Under the pieces are notes generated by a model, which ran no database searches, had not been told where the DNA came from, and was given only the letters and a program-made list of their open reading frames with translations. A program made the translations under genes and the position numbers. DNA of 38,721 bases from JALZAA01 sp035316025 (GTDB taxonomy: Bacteria > Actinomycetota > Acidimicrobiia > IMCC26256 > JACDBD01): the NCBI GenBank assembly GCA_035316025.1, contig DATFXL010000120.1, forward strand, positions 1 through 38,721, in the 5' to 3' direction. Shown piece by piece: positions 32,241 through 38,721 of the stretch (its first letter is position 1; every line of letters starts with the position of its first letter).

Positions 32241-33218
32241 TCACGCCGGGGTCTGCGCCCGCAGGCCGCCGATCGACTCGATCACAGCCTCCGCCTCGGC
32301 GACGAACCGGCGTACGAGCTCGCCCGCCGGGACGAGCTCCTCGATCGCGCCCGTTCCCTGCCCGGCGGGGTAGCACTCCCGATCGGGGTCGACGTCGGCC
32401 GCCTCGCCGCCGGTGAGGTGAAGCGTCCCTTCCTGCACCGCCTTCATTATCTGCTCCGGGAAAGGACGCACCTCGGCGGGATGGTCGTCGTAGTACTGGG
32501 TCGTCTTGTTCCGGACGGCGCGCAGCGTCTTGCCCGTGAATGCGCGGCTGATCACGGTGCCGTCCTCGGCCGTCCGGACGAGCGCCTCCTTATAGCCGGG
32601 CGTCGAGCGCGCCTCGGGCGTGGCGATGAAGCGGGTCCCGATCCACACGCCGTCGGCGCCGAGTGCGAGCGAGGCGGCGAGCCCCCGGCCGTCGAACAGG
32701 CCGCCGGCGGCGACGACAGGGACGCGGTCGCCGACGGCGTCGACGATCTGAGGGACGAGCGGCATCGTGGCGACGGTGCCCGTGTGGCCGCCGGCCTCGG
32801 TGCCCTGGGCGACGACGAGGTCGCAGCCCGCTTCGACGGCGGCGATCGCGTGGCGGACCTTCCCGCACATGTTGACCACGAGCACGTTGTTGTCGTGGCA
32901 GAGCTTGATGGCGTCGCGCGGCACACCGAGGCCGGCGACGAAGACCTGCGCGCCTTCTCGGATGACGATCTCGATGTTCGACATCATCTGCTCGGGCAGG
33001 GCAGTCAGCAGATCGACGCCGAACGGCTTGCTCGTGGCTGCCTTGACGGCGCGAATCTCGTCGACCATCTCGTCCTGCGACATCGCTGACGCGCCGAGGC
33101 AGCCGAACCCACCCGCCTCGGACACCGCGGCGACGAGCCGGTGGTACGACACGCCGCCCATGCCCGCGAGCATCACCGGATGCTCGACCTCGAGAACGTC
33201 TGTCAGCCGAGTCTGCAT
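32241..33218 (-). CDS. Nitronate monooxygenase family protein
   Basis: A 325-residue FMN barrel enzyme. VEHPVMLAGMGGVSYHRLVAAV begins the barrel, GGFGCLGASAMSQDEM follows, and the active histidine is in AQGTEAGGHTGTVATMPL. VPVVAAGGLFDGRGLAASLALGADGVWIGTRF binds the FMN phosphate (shown in parts). This is the 2-nitropropane dioxygenase/nitronate monooxygenase family; many actinobacterial members have unproven substrates. ATG 33218 is followed by a normal N-terminus. On the minus strand TAGCGT lies 6 bases upstream, with no ribosome site, a leaderless pattern. Confidence 0.9.
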   Translation of the reverse strand: MQTRLTDVLEVEHPVMLAGMGGVSYHRLVAAVSEAGGFGCLGASAMSQDEMVDEIRAVKAATSKPFGVDLLTALPEQMMSNIEIVIREGAQVFVAGLGVPRDAIKLCHDNNVLVVNMCGKVRHAIAAVEAGCDLVVAQGTEAGGHTGTVATMPLVPQIVDAVGDRVPVVAAGGLFDGRGLAASLALGADGVWIGTRFIATPEARSTPGYKEALVRTAEDGTVISRAFTGKTLRAVRNKTTQYYDDHPAEVRPFPEQIMKAVQEGTLHLTGGEAADVDPDRECYPAGQGTGAIEELVPAGELVRRFVAEAEAVIESIGGLRAQTPA

Positions 33219-33224
33219 GCGATC

Positions 33225-33234
33225 ACGCTACCGT
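33225..33234. promoter_or_regulatory. Overlapping divergent -10 hexamers (nitronate monooxygenase / purE)
   Basis: ACGCTACCGT holds TACCGT on the plus strand (33229-33234) and TAGCGT on the minus strand (33230-33225), sharing two bases. Each ends exactly 6 bases from the ATG of its gene. The whole interval between start codons is 22 bases. Confidence 0.55.
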
Positions 33235-33240
33235 GGTGCC

Positions 33241-33738
33241 ATGCCGAACGCGCTCGTCGGTGTGATCATGGGCAGCGACTCCGACCTTGCGACGATGCGG
33301 CCCGCGGTCGACGTACTGGAACAGTTCGGGGTCGCGTTCGAGGTTCGTGTGGTGTCAGCGCATCGCACGCCCGACGTCATGTACGAGTACGCGAGCACGG
33401 CCGGCGACCGGGGGCTGCGGGTGATCATCGCCGGGGCCGGCGGGGCGGCGCATCTGCCGGGCATGACGGCGTCGATGACGCCGCTGCCGGTGATCGGCGT
33501 CCCCGTGCCCCGCGAGAAGTTGGACGGATTCGATTCGCTGCTCTCGATCGTTCAGATGCCGCCGGGGATTCCCGTGGCGACGGTCGGCATCGGCGAAGCT
33601 CGGAACGCCGGGCTTCTCGCGGTCCGGATTCTCGCCGCCACGGATCCCGAGCTGCGCAAGAGGATGCAGGTCTTCCAAGCCGATCTCGCCGACTCCGTTC
33701 GCGAGAAGGACGACGGAGTCCGCAAGCAGTTCGAGTGA
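33241..33738 (+). CDS. purE: N5-CAIR mutase, class I PurE
   Basis: A 165-residue enzyme that converts N5-carboxyaminoimidazole ribonucleotide to CAIR in purine synthesis. VGVIMGSDSDLATM carries the phosphate loop, VVSAHRTPDVMYEYA holds the catalytic His, and VIIAGAGGAAHLPGMTA binds the substrate. SLLSIVQMPPGIPVATVGI is the remaining conserved loop. ATG 33241 is preceded by TACCGT at 6 bases and no ribosome site. PurK is not in the window. It is convergent with the ABC permease gene. Confidence 0.97.
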   Translation: MPNALVGVIMGSDSDLATMRPAVDVLEQFGVAFEVRVVSAHRTPDVMYEYASTAGDRGLRVIIAGAGGAAHLPGMTASMTPLPVIGVPVPREKLDGFDSLLSIVQMPPGIPVATVGIGEARNAGLLAVRILAATDPELRKRMQVFQADLADSVREKDDGVRKQFE

Positions 33739-33784
33739 GCGTGAGATGCGTCCGTGAAGCGTCAGGTTGCGGTCCGGGAACGCG

Positions 33785-36352
33785 TCACTCGTGCGTCACC
33801 GCCTTGAGGACGTCGAGCTTGGCGGCGCGGCGGGCCGGGAAGACGGCCGCGAGCACGCCGGCGAGGCCGCCGACGATCACGACGAGGATCAGCTGCCCCG
33901 CCGGCGGTGCGAACCGGGTAAAGCCCTGATCCTTGAGCGCCTGGATCACGGCCCACCCGAAGAAGAAGCCGATGACGAGCCCGACGAGCGTTCCCAGCAG
34001 GGCGATGATCACCGACTCCCACCGGATGCTCGAGCGAAGCTGGCGCCGGCTCATGCCGACGGCGCGCAGGAGCCCGAGCTCGCGCGTTCGCTCGTAGATC
34101 GAGAGCGCCAGCGTGTTGGCGATCCCGATTAGGGCGATGATCACGGCCAGGAGCAGCATCACGTAGATGAGGCCCAGCAGCTGGTTGATCTGCGCCGCCT
34201 GCGCATCCTTGAACTCGGTCCGGTCCTGGAGCTCGGCGCTCGGGTACGCCTTCAGAAGGCCGTCGATCGCCTTGCGCCCCTCGGCCGGGCTCACGCCCGA
34301 CGCGAGGTTCACGAACACGTACTGGTCCAGCTGGTTGGTGTAGTGCTGGCTCATGGTCGAGATCGAGAGCGCGTAATCGGCTAGGCCTTCCTTGTTGCCG
34401 TTGCGATAGATCGTCTTGACCGTCAGCGTGGAGGTGCCGTTCGGGAACTGCACCGGCACCCGGCTCCCGATGCGCCAGTGCTTGTCGTCGGCGGCCGCGC
34501 GCGAGATGCCCAGACTGTTGGGCTCGGCGAGGTCTCCCACCCTCCCGTCCTGGACTTTGAGGTTGAAGACCTCGTTGGCGGAGCGGGGGTCGATGCCGGC
34601 GAAGAAGTTGCTCGACCCGGCGAACTCGGCCTGGTTGATCCGCAGCGGGCTCGACGCTCCGACCTGGGGCAGCTGTGAGATGTCGGTCGCGAGCTGCGGG
34701 CTGAACCCCCCGAAGGCGGCTCCGAACCCGGAACCGGTGCTGATCACGAAGTCGGCTTTGAACCCCTCGTCGACCTGGGCGGCGATCGACTCCTTCGCCG
34801 AGGCGGCGAAGATCGTGATGAACCCCACCAGCGCTACACCGATCATGAGTGCGGCCGCCGTCGCCGACGTCCGCTTCGGGTTCCGCATCGCGTTGTCGCG
34901 CGCGATCGCGCCCGTGATGCCCCGCAAGCGCGCCGCCGGCCAGCCGATCCAGTCGCTGAGGGGACGCGCCACCGCCGGTCCCAGCACGAACACGCCGATG
35001 AAAACGATGAACGCACCCAGTCCGACGAACTGGATGCCCTGATCGGCAAACAGCCCCGCGAACAGGGCGAGGACGCCGAGCAACGTGATCGCGAACCCGA
35101 TGAGAACACGGCGGCCGGAGTGGGGCCGTCCCTCGGTGGAGAGGTCACGCATGGCAGCGATCGGCGGGACTCGAGACGCCTTCCGGGCCGGGACGATGGC
35201 GGAGATGATCGTGACGCCCGTGCCGACGAGGAGGGCGACGATCACCGTCTGCGCGCTGACCACGGTGCCGCCGGCCGGGATGTCGAACCCGAAGGCGTCG
35301 AGTAAGGCCTTGAGCGCGTTCGACAAGAGGATGCCGACTCCGAGGCCGACCACCGATGCAAACAGGCCGACGAGGACCGCCTCGGTGAGCACCGACACGA
35401 GGACCTGGCGGCCGCTGGCGCCGATGGCGCGCAGCAGGGCCATCTCGCGTAGCCGCTGTGCGACCACGATCGAAAACGTGTTGAAGATGATGAACGTGCC
35501 GACGAAGAGCGCGATCAGCGCGAAGACCAACAGGGCGACGTTGAAGAACTGCAGAGCATTCTTGATGTCGCTCTGGTTCTCCTTCGTGATCTGCTCGCCG
35601 GTGAGCACCTGATACGCCTTGTTGTCGAGCCTGGCGGCGATCCGGTCCTTGAGCGTCGCCTGCGAGACGCCTTGATCGGCCACCACCGAGATCGAGTCGA
35701 ACTGGTCCGGGGCACCGGCGACGGCCTGCGCGGTAGACGTCTCGAAGAGCGCGGCCGTCGATCCGGCCGCGCTGCTGGCGTCGCCGAACTTGGCGATCCC
35801 CGAGATCTCGTACTGCGCCGGTGGGCCCTGGGTGAGGATCGTGATCGTGTCGCCGACCTTGAACCCGTTGTCGTCGGCCGAGGCGGCGTCGATGACCACC
35901 TGGTTGCCCTGGGGCGGGTGGCCGCCCGGCTCGAGCCGGTAGGGGTTCAGCGCCTTGACCGTCCCCCAGTTGAACCCGAACGTGGGTGCTCCTTGCCGCG
36001 GGTTGCCGATCGCGTCGCCCTTCTTGTCGACGAGCTGGGCATAGAACTGGACGTTCCCGTCGGCGGCGGCGGCGCCGGAGACGGACTGGATCTCGGGGAG
36101 GAGCGATGCGGGAATTCGCCCGCGTTGCCGGCGGGCGGGACCGCCGAAGCCGGTCGACAACGACCGCGCACTCCGGACGTAGGCGTCGGTGCCCTTGTTG
36201 ACGTCCGCGAACAAATTGTCGAAGGTCCGCGAGATCGTGTCGGTCAGCACCATCGTCCCGGACATGAACGCGACGCCGAGGAGCACCGCGAGGGCGGTGA
36301 GTGCGAAACGGAGCTTGTGGGCGAGCAGGCCCTTGATCGTGACGCGACCCAC
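33785..36352 (-). CDS. FtsX-like ABC transporter permease (two FtsX domains)
   Basis: An 855-residue permease with an N-terminal membrane helix (LRFALTALAVLLGVAFMSGTMVL), a large outer domain of about 220 residues, a first FtsX domain (about 265-385), further membrane segments, a second outer domain, and a final FtsX domain ending in FPARRAAKLDVLKAVTHE. ARNPKRT-style NAMRNPKRTSATAAAL precedes the second membrane block. This MacB/LolC-type layout moves hydrophobic substrates or peptides by mechanotransmission rather than through a pore. GTG 36352 lies 4 bases after the stop of the ATPase gene, so they are coupled. Substrate unknown. Confidence 0.92.
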   Translation of the reverse strand: MGRVTIKGLLAHKLRFALTALAVLLGVAFMSGTMVLTDTISRTFDNLFADVNKGTDAYVRSARSLSTGFGGPARRQRGRIPASLLPEIQSVSGAAAADGNVQFYAQLVDKKGDAIGNPRQGAPTFGFNWGTVKALNPYRLEPGGHPPQGNQVVIDAASADDNGFKVGDTITILTQGPPAQYEISGIAKFGDASSAAGSTAALFETSTAQAVAGAPDQFDSISVVADQGVSQATLKDRIAARLDNKAYQVLTGEQITKENQSDIKNALQFFNVALLVFALIALFVGTFIIFNTFSIVVAQRLREMALLRAIGASGRQVLVSVLTEAVLVGLFASVVGLGVGILLSNALKALLDAFGFDIPAGGTVVSAQTVIVALLVGTGVTIISAIVPARKASRVPPIAAMRDLSTEGRPHSGRRVLIGFAITLLGVLALFAGLFADQGIQFVGLGAFIVFIGVFVLGPAVARPLSDWIGWPAARLRGITGAIARDNAMRNPKRTSATAAALMIGVALVGFITIFAASAKESIAAQVDEGFKADFVISTGSGFGAAFGGFSPQLATDISQLPQVGASSPLRINQAEFAGSSNFFAGIDPRSANEVFNLKVQDGRVGDLAEPNSLGISRAAADDKHWRIGSRVPVQFPNGTSTLTVKTIYRNGNKEGLADYALSISTMSQHYTNQLDQYVFVNLASGVSPAEGRKAIDGLLKAYPSAELQDRTEFKDAQAAQINQLLGLIYVMLLLAVIIALIGIANTLALSIYERTRELGLLRAVGMSRRQLRSSIRWESVIIALLGTLVGLVIGFFFGWAVIQALKDQGFTRFAPPAGQLILVVIVGGLAGVLAAVFPARRAAKLDVLKAVTHE

Positions 36353-36356
36353 GGCG

Positions 36357-37118
36357 CTACTCGCCGAGACTCTTCGCGCGATGCTCGATGATGGTTTCGG
36401 CGGTTGGTTCCTGGAGCTCGTCGACGATCCTGCCGTCGGCGAGGAAGACGACTCGGTCGGAGTACCCGGCCGCGACCGGGTCGTGGGTGACCATCACGAT
36501 CGTCTGACCCAGGTCGGTGACCGCCTGCCGCATGAACTCCAGGATCTCGGCACTCGCCTTCGAATCGAGGTTCCCGGTCGGCTCGTCGGCGAAGATGACC
36601 TGCGGACGGCTGGCGAGCGCGCGCGCGACTGCGACCCGCTGTTGCTGGCCGCCGGACAGCTCGGACGGCCGGTGATTGAGGCGATCGCTCAGGCCGACCG
36701 TCGTGATCACCCGGTCGAGCCACTGCTTGTCAGGCTTCCTCCCGGCCAGCGCCAGCGGGAGCGTGATGTTCTCGATGGCGTTCAGGGTGGGGATGAGGTT
36801 GTACGACTGGAAGACGAAGCCGATCTTGTCGCGTCGAACGATCGTGAGCTCCTTCTCGGAGCACGCGGTGACGTCGATGTCACCGAGCAGGATGCGACCG
36901 GCCGTCACGCGATCGAGCCCGGCGAGGCAGTGCAGCAGGGTCGACTTGCCCGAGCCGGACGGGCCCATGATCGCGGTGTACCGGCCGGCGGCGAACTCGA
37001 CGGTGACGTTGTTGAGGGCACGCACCGCCGCCTCGCCGAGTCCGTAGATCTTCGTGACCTCCTCGGCCCGGACGGCGACGGTGCCGGCGGCGGGCTCTGA
37101 TGCGACGGCAGACGTCAC
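36357..37118 (-). CDS. MacB/LolD-like ABC transporter ATPase
   Basis: A 253-residue ATPase. Walker A is GPSGSGKST (about 52-60), Q-loop FVFQSYNLIPTL, signature LSGGQQQRVAVARAL, Walker B VIFADEPTGNLDSK and switch His in VMVTHDPVAA. These are standard for the FtsE/LolD/MacB branch. It should power the FtsX-like permease downstream on the same strand. GTG 37118 has GGAGGAG about 6 bases upstream, and TAGGGT at about 37156-37151 on the minus strand is a possible -10. Confidence 0.95.
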   Translation of the reverse strand: MTSAVASEPAAGTVAVRAEEVTKIYGLGEAAVRALNNVTVEFAAGRYTAIMGPSGSGKSTLLHCLAGLDRVTAGRILLGDIDVTACSEKELTIVRRDKIGFVFQSYNLIPTLNAIENITLPLALAGRKPDKQWLDRVITTVGLSDRLNHRPSELSGGQQQRVAVARALASRPQVIFADEPTGNLDSKASAEILEFMRQAVTDLGQTIVMVTHDPVAAGYSDRVVFLADGRIVDELQEPTAETIIEHRAKSLGE

Positions 37119-37181
37119 GCTGCTCCTCCGGCCTGGTGTTCGGGGTACCGCGACCCTACGCGCAAGGAGCAGGTGAGACCG

Positions 37182-37595
37182 TCACTCTGGGTGGATCTTC
37201 ATCTCCTCGACGAGCTGCTCGACGCGCCGGCGGATCTCGTCGCGGATGGGACGGACGGCTCCGAGCCCGAGACCCTCGGGGTCGTCGAGGACCCAGTCCT
37301 CGTAGTGCTTACCCGGGTAGACCGGGCATGCGTCGCCGCAACCCATCGTGACGACGACGTCGGCGGCCCGGACGATCTCGTCGGTCCAGGGCTTCGGGAA
37401 CTCCCTACGGATGTCGACTCCCGCCTCCGCCATGGCCTCGACGGCGGCGGGGTTCACGGTGCTGGCCGGCTCCGAACCGCCCGAGAACACGTCGACGCGA
37501 TCCCCAGCGAGATGCTTCAGCCAACCAGCCGCCATCTGGGAACGGCCCGCGTTGTGCACACAGAGGAAGACGACCTTGGGCTTGTCGCCGATCAC
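37182..37595 (-). CDS. arsC: Arsenate reductase, low-molecular-weight phosphatase type
   Basis: A 137-residue enzyme. The phosphatase loop C12-x5-R18 is in LCVHNAGRSQMA, and two further Cys (C86, C90) in TMGCGDACPVYPG complete the disulfide relay used by arsenate reductases. WVLDDPEGLGL closes the domain. It reduces arsenate to arsenite, probably with mycothiol or thioredoxin as electron donor in an actinobacterium; the sequence alone does not decide which. GTG 37595 has GGAGG 5 bases upstream; the open frame extends to 37745 but lacks support. It is 22 bases from the divergent SRPBCC gene. Confidence 0.92.
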   Translation of the reverse strand: MIGDKPKVVFLCVHNAGRSQMAAGWLKHLAGDRVDVFSGGSEPASTVNPAAVEAMAEAGVDIRREFPKPWTDEIVRAADVVVTMGCGDACPVYPGKHYEDWVLDDPEGLGLGAVRPIRDEIRRRVEQLVEEMKIHPE

Positions 37596-37617
37596 GTTGC
37601 CCTCCACTATTCGCCGA

Positions 37618-38241
37618 ATGAGACGAAGGATCACCGTCGTCAACGCTCGTGAGCTGCCGTGCCGGAGACAGGACGCGGTCGCTGCGATCAGGAACATCAA
37701 GAACATCGAACGCACGGAAGTCAAAGCCGAAGCAGTGGTCGTCACTCCGGAGGGTCCCGAACGCGGTACCTACCGCGTGCGCGGCCGCTTCGCGGGTGTG
37801 CCGTGGCGGGGCAAGTTCGTCTACTCCCTGCACGCAGCGGGCTTCCACAGCCGAAACGCGGACGTTCCTCGGGATCAGGCGACGATCGAGGGCGGCTTCG
37901 TCGTGACGCCGTTGGCGGGCGGGTGCACCGTCATCCACTACGAGCAGTACGTGCTCGCGCTCGGGCTGGTGCCGCTCCGCCATCTGATCCGCGCGTACCT
38001 GCGCTGGAGCATGGCCCGTGAGCTCCGCGACCTCGAACGGCTGATCGCGGAAGACGGTTCGCGCCGCGATCAGCAGCAGCGCGCGGCCGACTCGGGTGCC
38101 GAGCCGCACGACATCGCATCACCTTCCGGCTCGATCGTGCGAAGGTCCCCCGCCGGCATCTCGGCGTCGGCCAGCACCGTGTATATCTCCCACGGCTCCC
38201 CGTCGGGCGCGTCGACCCAGACTTTGTCCTGCACCGCGTAG
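37618..38241 (+). CDS. SRPBCC-like protein overlapping the ArsI-like gene
   Basis: A 207-residue protein. Residues about 10-150 suggest the helix-grip SRPBCC fold: ELPCRRQDAVAAIRNIKNIE, TYRVRGRFAGVPWRGKFVYSL, DQATIEGGFVVTPLAGGCTVIHYEQYV (shown in parts) and a terminal helix WSMARELRDLERLIAE. Third codon positions are GC-rich throughout this part, which supports a real gene. The last 57 residues are low-complexity and antisense to the convergent ArsI-like gene, so the true end or function of the tail is uncertain. ATG 37618 is 22 bases from the arsC start on the other strand. A ligand-binding or lipid-type role is only inference. Confidence 0.65.
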   Translation: MRRRITVVNARELPCRRQDAVAAIRNIKNIERTEVKAEAVVVTPEGPERGTYRVRGRFAGVPWRGKFVYSLHAAGFHSRNADVPRDQATIEGGFVVTPLAGGCTVIHYEQYVLALGLVPLRHLIRAYLRWSMARELRDLERLIAEDGSRRDQQQRAADSGAEPHDIASPSGSIVRRSPAGISASASTVYISHGSPSGASTQTLSCTA

Positions 38242-38525
38242 CAACACGTCACCGCGTCCTCCGCGGTCGCGGAGAGACCCTCCCCCGCCAGCCGCTGGTG
38301 CGTCGCAGCAACGTCATCGGTGGACTCGACCTCGACGCCCAGGTGATTGAGCGAACCGGGCTCCCCGTGGCCGGCGATGAGGATCAGCTTCACGGGAGGT
38401 TCGGCCACGGCGAAGTTGGCGTAGCCCGGACGAACCTTGGCCGGTTCGGTGCCGAACAGCTTCGAGTAGAAGTCGACGGCCTCGTCGAGATCGGCCACGT
38501 TCAGGGCCAGCTGCACCCGACTCAT
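38070..38525 (-). CDS. ArsI/CadI-like VOC metal-resistance protein
   Basis: A 151-residue vicinal-oxygen-chelate protein. VQLALNVADLDEAVDFYSKLFG opens the domain (shown in two parts), NHLGVEVESTDDV carries H61, and VTCCYAVQDKVWV has the vicinal pair C94-C95, followed by PDGEPWEIYTV with E113. These are the markers of ArsI (C-As lyase of organoarsenicals) and CadI. The tail AARCC adds two more Cys, as seen in relatives. GGAGG lies 5 bases before the ATG. Its 3' 172 bases overlap the convergent SRPBCC gene. It is divergent from an arsR-type gene and next to arsC. Confidence 0.88.
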   Translation of the reverse strand: MSRVQLALNVADLDEAVDFYSKLFGTEPAKVRPGYANFAVAEPPVKLILIAGHGEPGSLNHLGVEVESTDDVAATHQRLAGEGLSATAEDAVTCCYAVQDKVWVDAPDGEPWEIYTVLADAEMPAGDLRTIEPEGDAMSCGSAPESAARCC

Positions 38526-38559
38526 ACGTTCCTCCGCTATAGATTGGCGACGGTCGATA

Positions 38560-38595
38560 CATTGAGTTTCGTCGATCGATCGACATCTGTCAATG
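38560..38595. promoter_or_regulatory. Concentric palindromic operator between arsI-like and arsR-like genes
   Basis: GTCGATCGATCGAC (38571-38584) is a perfect 14-base palindrome. CATTGA (38560-38565) and TCAATG (38590-38595) form outer arms with exactly the same centre, between 38577 and 38578. On the minus strand TTGACA (38593-38588) and on the plus strand TTGAGT (38562-38567) could be -35 hexamers that each place the palindrome in a 17-base spacer. This is a strong candidate ArsR binding site for both divergent genes. Confidence 0.65.
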
Positions 38596-38614
38596 CGAGC
38601 TTGAGGGGTGCGCC

Positions 38615-38721
38615 ATGCCCAGCCGCAGAGCCGAGACCGACGGGTGCTGTCCTCCGGTGCTCGAAGCGCCGCTGGACGAGGCGCACGCGGCCGAAGTGGC
38701 CCAGGTGTTCGCGGCCCTCGC
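38615..38721 (+). CDS. ArsR-family transcriptional regulator, 3' end cut by window
   Basis: The first 35 codons are present: PSRRAETDGCCPPVLEAPLD then EAHAAEVAQVFAALA. The vicinal Cys pair followed by PPVLEAPL and a helix ending FAAL matches ArsR/SmtB regulators of actinobacterial ars operons, where the next residues begin the winged helix. GAGGGG lies about 7 bases before the ATG. It is divergent from the ArsI-like gene and should bind the palindrome at 38560-38595, releasing it when arsenite binds. Confidence 0.8.
   Translation, partial: MPSRRAETDGCCPPVLEAPLDEAHAAEVAQVFAAL

Noticed and set aside
30569..32416. A 615-codon plus-strand frame opposite the flavoprotein gene
   Set aside because: Asp/Arg/His-rich shadow of a clear two-domain flavoprotein.
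37596..37745. Extended N-terminus of arsC
   Set aside because: The added part is antisense to the SRPBCC gene and unlike any arsenate reductase; GTG 37595 has GGAGG at ideal spacing.
1..38721. Mobile elements, prophage or integration sites
   Set aside because: No transposase, integrase, phage structural gene, or flanking direct repeat was found; codon use is even across the window.

Overview
The window is a dense, very GC-rich bacterial chromosome segment that reads as Actinomycetota. Evidence for this is strong G/C preference at third codon positions, frequent GTG starts, and actinobacterial marker families: the MSMEG_4193 / DUF3090 / SCO1664 trio, DUF3151, DUF2505, DUF4328 and CsoR. Several genes have a TAnnnT -10-like hexamer 6 to 9 bases before the start codon, suggesting frequent leaderless initiation. 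The SRP RNA is the large, Alu-containing type, which hints at a deep branch such as Acidimicrobiia. That placement is inference. No prophage, insertion sequence or CRISPR array is visible; this looks like core chromosome.

Layout. Positions 1-4990 hold membrane and envelope genes: a truncated DUF58 gene, SpoIIM, two RDD proteins, DUF2752, DUF4190 and two DUF4234 paralogues. Positions 5076-7874 are the recombination/replication block recR, ybaB/ebfC and dnaX on the minus strand. Positions 7940-12624 form one plus-strand operon joining NAD salvage (pncA, pncB) to an acyl-CoA dehydrogenase and a tandem SagB-like nitroreductase, with 4-base overlaps at the last two junctions. Positions 12653-14281 are an RNA-rich stretch: large SRP RNA, tRNA-Ser(GGA), tadA, a VOC protein and tRNA-Ser(CGA). 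Then come a repeat-containing membrane-anchored protein, metF, DUF2505, and the divergent copA/csoR copper pair.

Positions 19269-23911 hold an NTF2-like protein, DUF4328, an orphan FrhB-like iron-sulfur flavoprotein, nhaA, and a bacterioferritin with two ferroxidase ligands missing, followed by a small unknown gene. Positions 23942-30872 hold a fatty-acyl-AMP ligase-like enzyme, a GT39-like membrane glycosyltransferase, the minus-strand three-gene actinobacterial system (phosphomutase-like, DUF3090, PI-kinase-like), DUF3151 and a GDP-mannose 4,6-dehydratase. Positions 30869-33738 hold a CoA-disulfide-reductase-like flavoprotein and a nitronate monooxygenase, divergent from purE across only 22 bp. 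Positions 33785-37118 are an FtsX/MacB-like ABC exporter. From 37182 to the end is an arsenic-resistance cluster: arsC, an SRPBCC protein, an ArsI/CadI-like VOC protein, and the start of an arsR-type regulator cut by the window edge.

The least understood parts are the three-gene kinase/phosphomutase/zinc-ribbon system, the nitroreductase fused into the NAD-salvage operon, the SRP RNA with an Alu domain, and the altered bacterioferritin. The window is compact: two convergent gene pairs share a single CTAG for both stop codons, and one divergent pair has its two candidate -10 hexamers overlapping.
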